Shown piece after piece: positions 7,801-15,254 of a stretch of 41,238 nucleotides of DNA. Position numbers and translations under genes: made by a program. Source of the DNA: an uncultured Opitutia bacterium (GTDB lineage Bacteria > Verrucomicrobiota > Verrucomicrobiia > Opitutales > UBA953). The stretch lies in NCBI GenBank assembly GCA_903921665.1, contig CAIXQT010000012.1:1-41238 (forward strand), given 5' to 3'. Within the stretch, counting starts at the first letter, position 1; every line of letters begins with the position of its first letter. Under the pieces are notes generated by a model. The model was not told where the DNA came from and made no database searches. It saw nothing but the letters and a program-made list of their open reading frames with translations.

Positions 7801-10002
7801 CGTGATGCGGACCCCCAGGTACGCCCGGCGCTCGCCCAGGTCCTCGCCGGTTCTCGTGAAGCCGTGGCCGTCGCCGTCGCGGGTGCGCTTGCCGCCAGCG
7901 GGGATCCCTCCGTCGGTAAGATGCTTTACGCCGCCTTCCCGAAGTCGGCCGGCACCTTCCGTTCGACCTTGTTCTCCGCCCTGGCAGGACGAGCGGAGTG
8001 GGCCGGACTGGTATTGGACGGACTCGAAGCCAAGTCGCTGTCCGTCATGCAGCTCGGCCCCATGCAGGTCTCGCAGCTGATCCGCCATCCGGATGAAGCC
8101 GTCGCCAAGCGCTCCGCCGCGGTCATGGCGAAGTTGAACGCCGGTAGCAGCCCCGCCAAAGATGAGCTCATCTCGAAGCTCCGTGCCGAGGTCGAGAAAC
8201 CTGGCGATATCGCCAAGGGTAAAGATCTGTTCGTCGCGGCCTGTCAGACCTGTCATAAGGTCGGCAACGTCGGTAACGATTTCGGCCCGAACCTTCAGGG
8301 CATCGGCTCCCATCCGGCCGCCCAACTACTGGTGCACATCGTGGACCCGAACCGCATGGTCGACGACGAACACCGGACCTGGAACTTCAAGATGAAGGAC
8401 GGAACCCAGTATGCCGCCCTCATCGGCAGCGAGAATCTCAGCTTCGTGAAGCTCAAGCTGCCGGCCGGCCAGTCGGCCGAGCTCAAAGTCAGCGACATCG
8501 TCAGCCGTGAACGTAGCCCGAACTCCCTGATGCCCGAGGGATTCGAGTCTCTTGGTGCCGACGGCCTGCGCAACGTCATCGCCTACCTGCGTAGCGTCGC
8601 GATGAGCCCTGAAGGCGTGACGGTGGGCCGCTTCCGCCTGCTTGACCTCGGGGCGACCTTTACCGCTTCGACGACCACCGGTCTTTATGCGAACAAGGAA
8701 GCCAAGAACGACACGTTGCCTTTCGCCAAGTTCGGGCAGCTCGAAGCCAACGGCGTTCCTTACAAGATCGTCGACCCTAAGTCAGCCAAGGGTGGGCTGA
8801 ACCTGATCGTCCTCAAGGGCGGCGCAGGCAAAGGCTCCTATTCCAAGTCCTTCACCCAGAAAGTCGAAATCCCCATCGGCTCTCCCGCCAGCCGCATCCA
8901 CTTCCTGGGCGCCGTCGGTGGCTGGGGTAATCATGATGGCGTCGCCATGATCGCCGAGGTGCACTTCCTCAGCGGCAAGGTGCAAAAGGAGACCTATTAC
9001 GGCGGACGCGATTTCGCCGATTATAACGGAACGGGCGACGTCCCGGGATCGAAGTCGGCCCGCCAACTCCTGAATGGTGACGGACGTCAGGTGCGCACGC
9101 TGATCCTGCCTGTCGAGAGCAATGAGATCATCGATAAGCTCGTCCTCAGCACCCTCGATACCGAGATCGCCCCGACGACCGTGGCGATCACCGTCGAGAC
9201 CGGCGGCCCGGCCAACCCGCCCCGCAACAAGAACGAAGCCGCCCCGAAGGCTGGTAAGAAGGCCAAGGCCAGCGAAGGACCCAGCGACCTGCTGCCTAAG
9301 GATAATCCCCGGACCACGCAGGCCTTCGGTCAGTCCTTCGGCCCGCGTAAGGCCGGTCAGCTCCGCGTGCTCGTCGCCGGCGCCGGTAGTTCCCACAACT
9401 TCCCCGCCTTCTTCCTCGGCACCGATGCGCTGACCGCCAAGGCCGCCGGTTACGACGTCGCCTCGACCCCGAACCTGAAGGAAACCCTGGCGCTTCTCCC
9501 CGAGGCCGACCTGTTCCTTTTCAGCGGCAATCATGGTCAGTTCGGTACGCCGGAGTTCCAGAAGGCCATCCGCGACTTCGCCTCGGCCGGGAAGGGCATC
9601 GTCCTCCTGCATGCCGCCACCTGGTACAACTGGCCGCTCTCGACCAAGTATAACGACGAATTCGTCTGCGGCGGAGCCCGCGGCCATGGTCATAGCGACT
9701 TCACCTTCACCGTCACCAAGCCGGATCACCCCGTCATGAAGGGCGTCCCCTCCACCTTTGTCATCAACGACGAAAGCTACAACGTGGAGCTGACCCGTCC
9801 CGAAGGCGCCGAAGTCCTTGGCACCATCCCTCGCCAGACCCCCAAGGAAGGCCTGTCGAACATCCTGCCGTCCGTCTGGACCGTCAGATATCCCGGCACC
9901 AAGGTCGTCTGTATCGCCCTCGGCCATGACGCCAAGTCGCATGACCACCCGGCCTACAGGCAGCTCCTCCTGAACTCCCTGACCTGGGTCTCTAACAAGT
10001 AA
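4879..10002 (+). CDS. Giant exported ThuA / propeller / HEAT / cytochrome c / ThuA protein
   Basis: 1,707 residues from the ATG at 4879, chosen because a clean signal peptide follows (PRIAPLLRAALVFATAALC) and TAGGA lies just upstream; a GTG at 4822 would put 19 basic residues before it. Domains in order: ThuA-like fold (~22-240); PVC-type membrane-bound dehydrogenase beta-propeller (~260-670, with DTDGDG calcium-like loops); HEAT repeats (~675-1090); haem-binding domain with C1122-Q-T-C-H1126 and the family segment GNDFGPNLQGIG; a beta-rich region of uncertain type (~1245-1420); a low-complexity Lys/Ala linker; and a second ThuA domain (~1494-1707) with GNHGQFGTPEF and HAATWYNW. Probably periplasmic and involved in sugar oxidation, passing electrons to the haem. 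ThuA is linked to 3-keto-disaccharide metabolism in rhizobia; substrate here unknown. Confidence 0.88.
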   Translation: MLPRIAPLLRAALVFATAALCAAPIKVTIISDDAAAVRSLADELHAAGAVVNEAARPRDILAATHDKDEVIVLYRKNYTPYEVIDRAALADLSNRGIGFVALRGAIAGPSATWGKEMFGAGWTAESRRFRALMMLNVRTDAHPLAKDASTFDVTDETVFELDLHEKVQVLASSFTSKVTNTRRRATEVADKASVYDIQPQAWVFENSRIRSAVFLQGDAATLAHSSYRTFIKRGIAWAARRANTDELCAPKDLVDMRYPVGGPSRAAQAIAAFQLQPGFKANAVAAEPLINKPIAVQWDERGRMWVAETPEYPNGRRPLTAESWREGGVLVPGSYDRPAQDKISVLIDTDGDGVADKKQLFHEGLELITGFCHYKDGIIVVAHPNILWLRDTDGDGKADKEVVLFGGFTPGDTHFVANHFILAPDGWIYASHGGGGEATFPNDPAKKVRISSGTFRFKPDGSAIEQIASQGGNSFGNEVTSTMELFHGKATNGNPIQHVVVPESVLAKAPGTTAKAFSSVNPRREVARKDLPDRAPLMQIDQVGHYSAACAAMVYEGGAWPKEYAGTVFMSEPILDIIHHEKLTLNGPAYEGSLLLQDKEWLRSTDHWFCPIDLSVGPDGAMYVLDFYTPVVAHNDTRGPQHSKSGASVRPDREHYFGRIYRIQHEAAEKFEVPDLSKADVAGLVAAFNHPNKNIRFNAVRVLMDKDAGLLASAVGPLVTLVRSDAKAEARIQALWALQRLDRLEDGLLRALCGDADAAVRKNAFLVAEASRAKLPTDVYAKALDDADGRVRLAALRAMGAAPLDASSGVLLLRAQANFTDAWSKAAATAAAGSNPGPVLAGILSGPADAAGVEFARTLAASLNGDDAVAVLAAAAKSANKPVVTAVLGELSARRVAAPAMLEPARAALRALLASQDDTISGSAAAIAALWFTDGSLKAELAAAANRLLPVLAGSKADASTEAQVAAARVLVLLRDADPQVRPALAQVLAGSREAVAVAVAGALAASGDPSVGKMLYAAFPKSAGTFRSTLFSALAGRAEWAGLVLDGLEAKSLSVMQLGPMQVSQLIRHPDEAVAKRSAAVMAKLNAGSSPAKDELISKLRAEVEKPGDIAKGKDLFVAACQTCHKVGNVGNDFGPNLQGIGSHPAAQLLVHIVDPNRMVDDEHRTWNFKMKDGTQYAALIGSENLSFVKLKLPAGQSAELKVSDIVSRERSPNSLMPEGFESLGADGLRNVIAYLRSVAMSPEGVTVGRFRLLDLGATFTASTTTGLYANKEAKNDTLPFAKFGQLEANGVPYKIVDPKSAKGGLNLIVLKGGAGKGSYSKSFTQKVEIPIGSPASRIHFLGAVGGWGNHDGVAMIAEVHFLSGKVQKETYYGGRDFADYNGTGDVPGSKSARQLLNGDGRQVRTLILPVESNEIIDKLVLSTLDTEIAPTTVAITVETGGPANPPRNKNEAAPKAGKKAKASEGPSDLLPKDNPRTTQAFGQSFGPRKAGQLRVLVAGAGSSHNFPAFFLGTDALTAKAAGYDVASTPNLKETLALLPEADLFLFSGNHGQFGTPEFQKAIRDFASAGKGIVLLHAATWYNWPLSTKYNDEFVCGGARGHGHSDFTFTVTKPDHPVMKGVPSTFVINDESYNVELTRPEGAEVLGTIPRQTPKEGLSNILPSVWTVRYPGTKVVCIALGHDAKSHDHPAYRQLLLNSLTWVSNK

Positions 10003-10004
10003 AG

Positions 10005-10125
10005 AGAGTATTGAGTATGGAGTATCGAGTATCGGGGAGTGACATAAACTCCCTTCGAAACAGTACTCCTTCGCTGATGCCTCCTGCCGTCTTTTCTATA
10101 CTCAATACTCCATACTCCATACTCT
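10005..10125. repeat. Inverted heptamer repeats forming a long hairpin
   Basis: The left arm (10005-10032) is built of 7-base units of the form GAGTATN (N = T, G, C). The right arm (10098-10125) is the reverse complement of the same pattern. The two 28-base arms match at 26 positions. The 65-base loop contains its own perfect hairpin, GGGAGT 10035-10040 with ACTCCC 10048-10053. The element fills the gap between the giant protein (stop at 10002) and the Dabb gene (start at 10133). It resembles short tandemly repeated sequences of cyanobacteria in style, but I do not recognise this one. It could act as a terminator, an mRNA-stabilising stem or a mobile miniature repeat. Confidence 0.85.
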
Positions 10126-10132
10126 AGCTCCC

Positions 10133-10429
10133 ATGGTCTACCACTACGGAACTTTCGTCTTCAAGAAGGACGTAACCCCATCCCAGATCGACACCTGCTT
10201 CGCCGAGATGCGCGGCATGGTCGGCAAGATCCCTGGGCTGCTCTCCATGCAGCATGGCGTCTACCAAAGCGACGAAGGCCTCAACGACGGCTTCACCCAC
10301 GGGTTCGTCATGACCTTCGACACCCCGCAGAGCCGCGACCGCTATCTCCCGCATCCCGAGCACGAGCGCGTGAAGGAGATCGTCGTCCCGAACCTCGAGC
10401 GCGTGATGGTCTTCGATTTCACCGTCTGA
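10133..10429 (+). CDS. Dabb-family (stress-responsive alpha/beta barrel) protein
   Basis: 98 residues, the usual length for a single Dabb ferredoxin-like domain. Visible family marks: VYHYGTFVFKKDVTPSQID at the N terminus (first beta strand and helix), GKIPGLLSMQHG in the middle, and the HGFVMTFDTPQSRDRYLPHPEH segment with its conserved Y-x-x-H-P near residue 73, then a final strand VMVFDFTV. Such proteins form dimeric barrels; some bind small hydrophobic molecules or act as cyclases, but most are of unknown role. It starts right after the heptamer hairpin and converges with the CLC gene 7 bp away. Confidence 0.88.
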   Translation: MVYHYGTFVFKKDVTPSQIDTCFAEMRGMVGKIPGLLSMQHGVYQSDEGLNDGFTHGFVMTFDTPQSRDRYLPHPEHERVKEIVVPNLERVMVFDFTV

Positions 10430-10436
10430 GCGGCCC

Positions 10437-11603
10437 TCAGGCTTCGTCGTACAGACCCTTTCGGCCAGCGGTCAGCCAGCTGACGCCGCACGCGACGAGG
10501 GCGTAGCCGCCGATCGAGGGACCGAAGAGCTCGCAGGCCATGACCGCGCAAGCAAGCGGCACGGCGCCGGCACCGGCGAAGACGGCCACGAAGCCCAGCG
10601 CGGCGCAGACACCCAAGGGAAGGCTGAGGTAAGTAGCGGCGGCGCTGCCGAGGGTCGCACCGACGAAGAAGAGCGGCGTGACTTCGCCGCCGCGGTAGCC
10701 TGCAGTGACGCACGTGAGCGTGAAGAGAAGCTTGAAGATGAAGGTCAGGGGTGCGGAGGGTTCGACCAAGGCGGACTCAATCACCGGTAGCCCTAGGCCC
10801 GTGAAGTCTTCTGTGTGTTGGAAGTAGACCGCACCCGCAAAGAACATGCCGGCGAAGAAGATCCGGGCGTAAGGCTCAGGATTAGGCCTGGATGATTCGC
10901 GGCGGCTAACGAAGACGTAAAGCCATGCGACGGCCCCACAGACGATTCCGAGAGCAAAGGCGGAGCCTAGTCCGCTGAGGTCGTAATCCGCCGGGAGTGG
11001 TAGGCGGTAGTCGGCATGCTTGGCGAAGAAGAGTTTACGGCCAACGAGGTCCGCGAGGAAGGCGGTAGCAAGGCAGGGAATGATTGCCCAGCTGCGCAGT
11101 CGCACGAACTCTAAGGCGAAGATCGCCGCGGCGATCGGCGTGCCGAAGACGGCGGCGAAACCGGCGGAGACGCCGCAGAGAATCAAGGTGCGTCTTTCGG
11201 ATTCGTTCAGGTCAATCCAACGCGAACCTTGGTCGGCGATGGCTCCGCCCATCTGGAGAGCCGTGCCTTCGCGGCCGACCGAGGCGCCGCCGAGGTGAGA
11301 GAGCAGGGTCGTCCCGATGATCGACGGGCCCATGGTGGCAGGCAGGGGGGTCGTCGGAGCCTTGATCTGGTCGATTAGGGCCTTAACGCCTCGGGCGGAG
11401 GCCTTCAGTGGTCCCTTATAGAGCCAGACCGTCAGCAGCCCGATGAAGGGTAGGGACGCAAGCATCCATGGGGTGGAACGAAAGAGGCGAGTTACCGCTT
11501 CCAGGGCATGAAGGAAGCCGGCCCCAGTGGCTCCGACGACCAAGGAGACCGAGGCGAGGATGGCGACCCAAAGGAGGATGTTTCTCGGGGGCTTGGCGGA
11601 CAT
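10437..11603 (-). CDS. CLC-family anion antiporter, fluoride (CLC-F)-like
   Basis: 388 residues, hydrophobic throughout. CLC marks: GREGTALQMG with the gating glutamate (canonical GREGP has Pro where this has Thr), GVSAGFAAVFGTPIAAAIFALE (helices G-I), and GGEVTPLFFVGATLG in place of the canonical GxFxP loop. The chloride-selectivity motif GSGIP is absent; the equivalent position reads SARGVKALI. Thr after GREG, loss of GSGIP and GGEVTPLFF are, from memory, features of the CLC-F fluoride/proton antiporter subgroup, so fluoride export is the best guess. No CBS domains. The fluoride riboswitch often linked to this subgroup was not seen upstream. Start ATG at 11603. Confidence 0.82.
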   Translation of the reverse strand: MSAKPPRNILLWVAILASVSLVVGATGAGFLHALEAVTRLFRSTPWMLASLPFIGLLTVWLYKGPLKASARGVKALIDQIKAPTTPLPATMGPSIIGTTLLSHLGGASVGREGTALQMGGAIADQGSRWIDLNESERRTLILCGVSAGFAAVFGTPIAAAIFALEFVRLRSWAIIPCLATAFLADLVGRKLFFAKHADYRLPLPADYDLSGLGSAFALGIVCGAVAWLYVFVSRRESSRPNPEPYARIFFAGMFFAGAVYFQHTEDFTGLGLPVIESALVEPSAPLTFIFKLLFTLTCVTAGYRGGEVTPLFFVGATLGSAAATYLSLPLGVCAALGFVAVFAGAGAVPLACAVMACELFGPSIGGYALVACGVSWLTAGRKGLYDEA

Positions 11604-11658
11604 CTTGAGGCGTAAGAAAACCTTTGAGACCCGTCGGCAACGATCACAATCTCAAACC

Positions 11659-12924
11659 ATGGAACACCCCATCCCTCGTCGCGATTTCGTATCTACCCTG
11701 GCCATTGGCGGTCTCGCCTTGGCCGCCGCTCCTGCCGTCCTGCGCGGCCAGTCGGTCCCGTCCAAGATCAAGGTCGCCCTGATCGGTTGCGGCGGCCGCG
11801 GTACGGGCGCCCTCGGGCAGTTTATCGCCGCGTGCAAAATCCTTGGCGCCGAAGCTGAGGTCGTCGCCTTGGCTGATGCTTTCGAGGACCGTGCCAAGCG
11901 CCTGAACGACACTTATAAGCTTCCCGCGAATAAGGTCTTCGTCGGTTACGACGCCTACCAGAAAGTCATGGCGACCGATTGCACCTTCGTTCTGATGGCC
12001 ACTCCGCCCGCTTTCCGACCGGTCCATTTCGCCGCCGCCGTCGAGGCGGGCAAGCATTGCTTCGTGGAGAAGCCCGTCGCCGTCGATCCCGTCGGCGCTC
12101 GCGCCATCATCGCCACCGGTGAGAAGGCTAAGGCCAAGGGCCTGGCCGTCGTCGCCGGCACCCAGCGCCGCCATGACGCTGGCTACCTCAAGAATAAGGC
12201 GCTCATCGATGCTGGCGCCATCGGCTCCATCCGCGGCGGTGTCGTACAATGGAACGGCACGGTCCCGTGGATTCGCCGTCGGGGCAAGGACGACACCGAC
12301 GCCGACTACATGAACCGCAACTGGCTCAACTTCGGCGAGCTTTCCGGCGACCATATCGTCGAGCAGCACATCCATAACGTCGACGTCGCCATCTGGTTCC
12401 TCGACCGCCCGCCGGTGAGCGCGCTGGGCTTCGGCGGCCGCGCCCGCCGCGAAACCGGTAACATGTTCGACTTCTTCAGCGTCGACTACGATTTCGGCGA
12501 TGCCGTGCATATCCACAGCCAGTGCCGACAGATCACCGCCACCACCGGCCGCGTCGGGGAATTCTTCACCGGCGCCGAAGGCTCGTGCTACGGTTCCGGC
12601 AAGGTCTTCTCGAAGAAGAACGTCACCGTACCTGACATCAAGATGGATACCAATGACACCATGGTGCAGGAACACGTCGACCTCATCCGTAGCGCCTTCA
12701 GCGGCAAGCCTTTGAATGATGCCCGTCAGATCGCCGAATCCAACCTGGCCGTCATCATGGGCCGCATGTCGGCCTATACCGGTGAGATGGTGCGTTTCGC
12801 CGACCTTCTGACCAACGAAAGTTCTCCGCACTATAACTTCAAGTTCGCCGTCGGCCCTAAGGATTTCGAAACGGGCAACGTCAAGCTGCCCGCCGAAGTC
12901 CCGCCGATTCCGGGGAAGGCGTGA
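11659..12924 (+). CDS. Gfo/Idh/MocA oxidoreductase, Tat-exported
   Basis: 421 residues from the ATG at 11659, chosen because a twin-arginine signal follows at once (RRDFVSTLAIGGLALAAAPA). The Rossmann NAD(P) site is KVALIGCGGRGTGALG near residue 36; the catalytic-type lysine sits in FVEKPVAVDP near residue 136. The substrate-binding half has HIVEQHIHNVDVAIW, carrying the conserved His pair. PVC bacteria have many such exported Gfo/Idh proteins, some acting with tightly bound NAD on sugars or glycosides; substrate here is not predictable. Divergent from the CLC gene with 55 bases between starts, so the two share a promoter region. Confidence 0.9.
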   Translation: MEHPIPRRDFVSTLAIGGLALAAAPAVLRGQSVPSKIKVALIGCGGRGTGALGQFIAACKILGAEAEVVALADAFEDRAKRLNDTYKLPANKVFVGYDAYQKVMATDCTFVLMATPPAFRPVHFAAAVEAGKHCFVEKPVAVDPVGARAIIATGEKAKAKGLAVVAGTQRRHDAGYLKNKALIDAGAIGSIRGGVVQWNGTVPWIRRRGKDDTDADYMNRNWLNFGELSGDHIVEQHIHNVDVAIWFLDRPPVSALGFGGRARRETGNMFDFFSVDYDFGDAVHIHSQCRQITATTGRVGEFFTGAEGSCYGSGKVFSKKNVTVPDIKMDTNDTMVQEHVDLIRSAFSGKPLNDARQIAESNLAVIMGRMSAYTGEMVRFADLLTNESSPHYNFKFAVGPKDFETGNVKLPAEVPPIPGKA

Positions 12925-12962
12925 CGCGACCCGGGCACGCGCGGGGACATGCTGGCATGGTG

Positions 12963-12980
12963 AACTGCTGCGAAGCAGTT
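12963..12980. terminator. Hairpin between convergent genes
   Basis: AACTGCT (12963-12969), a GCGA tetraloop, then AGCAGTT (12974-12980) form a perfect 7-bp stem between the 3' ends of the Gfo/Idh gene and the FAD oxidoreductase gene. The position suits a shared terminator, but there is no strong U-tract on either strand. Confidence 0.4.
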
Positions 12981-12987
12981 TAACTCC

Positions 12988-14388
12988 TTAACCCTGGCGG
13001 ACCTTGGGGAGCAGGGAGGAGGCTTCGGACCAAGCGACCTCGTGAGGTTGGCGCTTGGACGAGGCGGCGAGGGCGCTGGTGACGCCGGCGGCTTCGCCCA
13101 TGGCGACCGCATTGCCCGTCACGCGATAGCTAGCATGGGCTATGAAGTCACCGCTGATGCATCGGCCGGCCATCATCAGGCCGTCGACGTCTTTCGCGAT
13201 GAGGGCGCGGAGCGGAATGTCGTAAGGCTTCACCTTCACGCCGGCGTTGGAGTAGGCGGCTTTCTTGTTTTCCTCTGCGGTCAAGGCATGGATGTCGACC
13301 GGGAAGGTCGCCCGGACCACCGCGTCGTCCTGGCGGCGTCCTGCGATCAGGTCTTCCTTGGTCATCATGTAGCGCCCCTTGATACGACGGCCGTCGCGGA
13401 CGCCGATCTGAGCCGGCGTGGCCACGATCTGAGCGCCCGACCAGGCGCCGCCTGATTTACGCAGCTTGCGGACGATGTCATTGACCTCGGCACGGGCGCG
13501 CATGGTCGCTTCCGTGACCTGGGCGGCATCGGTGGCGTTGATGCCATACTCATGATTGGCCATCAAAAGAACCAGGTTGTCTTTGATCGGAAAGAGCGAC
13601 GCCTTGCCATAGCTCGGGGTCACGCCTGCGGCCTTGAGCGCGGCCTTGAACTTATCGGGGCCTACGTGTCGGCCATTGCCGCCGACCGGGTGGAGTTGAT
13701 CGGCCAAGGCACGTCCGTCATTGACCGTCACCAAGGCGTAAAGCGTCATCGGCTGGCAGGGGCAGGATTGTTCACGGCCGATCTCGAATTCACAACCCGC
13801 CCGGGCGCCCAAGTCGCCGTCGCCGGTCGTGTCAATGAACACCGGAGCCGCCCAGGCCTGACGACCGGACTTCGATTCCGTGATGATGGCTGTCAGTCGT
13901 CGGCCGTCTCGCTGGGCGGCGACGATACGGGTGTGCAGCTGGATCTTTACGCCGGCCGTCACGCAAAGCTCCTCCAAGAGCAGTTTCATCTCCTCGGGGT
14001 GGTAGGTCACGCCGTTGACGCCATCTCCGGCGATCGCATCACGTTCGCGAAGACGCCGCACCAGCTCCTGGTTGAAACCTGGCTTATCGAAGTCGAGCAA
14101 GTAGCCCAGCAAGGATGAAGTCCACACGCCTCCAAGAGAGCCGTGGGCTTCGAACAGACGCACCTTGGCGCCCGCACGGGCGGCGGAGATCGCCGCGGTC
14201 ACGCCAGCTGGCCCGGCGCCACACACGATCACGTCGCAGTCGGCCGTGAGCGGAGTGTCCCTTTCTGCTTCGGTCAGGAAGCCGGGTTTAGGGCTCGAGG
14301 CGGCGACGACCTTCGTCAGTGCGCCAAGGGCGCCAAGGCCCAGCAGAGAAGAGGTTAAGAAGCGACGGCGGGAAGGGGTCTGATCCAT
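12988..14388 (-). CDS. FAD-dependent oxidoreductase, Tat-exported
   Basis: 466 residues. A twin-arginine signal opens the protein (SRRRFLTSSLLGLGALGAL). The dinucleotide fold for FAD is DVIVCGAGPAGVTAAISAA near residue 50, ending with an acidic residue in LFEAHGSLGG. A second family segment, VFIDTTGDGDLGARAGCEFE, lies near residue 190, and AGRCISGDFIAHASYRV near the C terminus closes the FAD site. This is the FAD_oxidored family common in PVC bacteria, probably periplasmic and acting on sugar- or plant-derived compounds; the substrate is unknown. It converges with the Gfo/Idh gene. Confidence 0.88.
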   Translation of the reverse strand: MDQTPSRRRFLTSSLLGLGALGALTKVVAASSPKPGFLTEAERDTPLTADCDVIVCGAGPAGVTAAISAARAGAKVRLFEAHGSLGGVWTSSLLGYLLDFDKPGFNQELVRRLRERDAIAGDGVNGVTYHPEEMKLLLEELCVTAGVKIQLHTRIVAAQRDGRRLTAIITESKSGRQAWAAPVFIDTTGDGDLGARAGCEFEIGREQSCPCQPMTLYALVTVNDGRALADQLHPVGGNGRHVGPDKFKAALKAAGVTPSYGKASLFPIKDNLVLLMANHEYGINATDAAQVTEATMRARAEVNDIVRKLRKSGGAWSGAQIVATPAQIGVRDGRRIKGRYMMTKEDLIAGRRQDDAVVRATFPVDIHALTAEENKKAAYSNAGVKVKPYDIPLRALIAKDVDGLMMAGRCISGDFIAHASYRVTGNAVAMGEAAGVTSALAASSKRQPHEVAWSEASSLLPKVRQG

Positions 14389-14420
14389 GAGGTCAGATTG
14401 TATCGATTACAGCCTAAGCC

Positions 14421-14449
14421 AATAAAAAGCCCCTCGTCTGAGGGGCTTT
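14421..14449 (-). terminator. Intrinsic terminator after the NIPSNAP gene
   Basis: Read on the minus strand: AAAGCCCCTC, a 4-base loop, GAGGGGCTTT (a perfect 10-bp stem at 14426-14449), then TTTTTATT. It lies 22 bases past the NIPSNAP stop and ends the long minus-strand operon. Best terminator in the window. Confidence 0.93.
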
Positions 14450-14470
14450 GAAGCTGTCCGGTCGTCAAGC

Positions 14471-15253
14471 TTACTTGACGAACGAGTATTCGGTCGGCTT
14501 GAGGAACTCGGATTTCACGCCGTCCTTGATCGTCAGCGAACCGCCGGCCTTCTGTTCGGATGCGCCCTTGGCGGCGATCCAAGCCGGGTCGGCGCGGAAC
14601 GCCCCGAAGCTCGCCTTGGCAATATCTTCGGACTTGTGGGACAGCAGGTAGATAAGGGTGTTGTCGGCGACAAGCTTGCTCTTCGCGCCCTTCTGGTCGG
14701 CGGCGAGATTCCAGTACGTGACGTTGGTCATGCCGTGCTTCTCGAAGAGCTTCAGGGTGTGGTCGCGGAAGCGGGCGTTGAGGTTCGGCAGGCGGCCGGC
14801 TTCGGTCGTGTAGGTGCGGAGTTCGAAGACGCCGACCCCGAAGTTCTTGGCCTCGGCCAGGGCGGAGTAGTCGGTGGCGGTCAGGAAAGCGCTCTCGATG
14901 CGGGCGACCAGGACGCCGTCCTTATGGGAATCGGCGTAGGCTTTCTTCCAGGCAGGGTCGTTCATGAAGCCTTTCCAAGAGGCGTCCCGGGCAGCCTTGT
15001 CGGGGTAGGCGAGGAAGTAGACGAGCTTGCGCTCGGGGTTCTCCCCGACGGGCACGAAGTAGCCGAGGTTGGTCATGCCGTGCTTGGTGAAGAGTGCCGT
15101 GGTGTGGTCTCGGAAACGGGCATGCAAGGCGTCCAGTTTGCCTTCGGCGGCGTAGTAGACGCGCATCTCGAAGAGGCGCGTATCCGGCTTGTCAGCTGCG
15201 ACGGCGGTCACGGCGAGAAGGCCAAAGGTGAGGAGGGAGAGCAGGGACTTCAT
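14471..15253 (-). CDS. Exported NIPSNAP-family protein with two tandem domains
   Basis: 260 residues with a signal peptide (SLLSLLTFGLLAVTAVAA). Two copies of the NIPSNAP ferredoxin-like domain follow: LFEMRVYYAAEGKLDALHAR (from about residue 27) and VFELRTYTTEAGRLPNLNAR (from about residue 140), each followed by FRDHT, then LFxKHGMTN. The internal duplication is plain. The family's biochemical role is unknown; exported two-domain forms are frequent in Planctomycetes and Verrucomicrobia. It is the last gene of the operon, one base after the stop of the sugar-binding protein gene, and is followed by a strong terminator. Confidence 0.9.
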   Translation of the reverse strand: MKSLLSLLTFGLLAVTAVAADKPDTRLFEMRVYYAAEGKLDALHARFRDHTTALFTKHGMTNLGYFVPVGENPERKLVYFLAYPDKAARDASWKGFMNDPAWKKAYADSHKDGVLVARIESAFLTATDYSALAEAKNFGVGVFELRTYTTEAGRLPNLNARFRDHTLKLFEKHGMTNVTYWNLAADQKGAKSKLVADNTLIYLLSHKSEDIAKASFGAFRADPAWIAAKGASEQKAGGSLTIKDGVKSEFLKPTEYSFVK

Positions 15254-15254
15254 G

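Noticed and set aside
11604..11658. Possible fluoride riboswitch between the CLC and Gfo/Idh genes
   Set aside because: The 55-base gap is short and has none of the conserved sequence or pairing of the crcB RNA motif.
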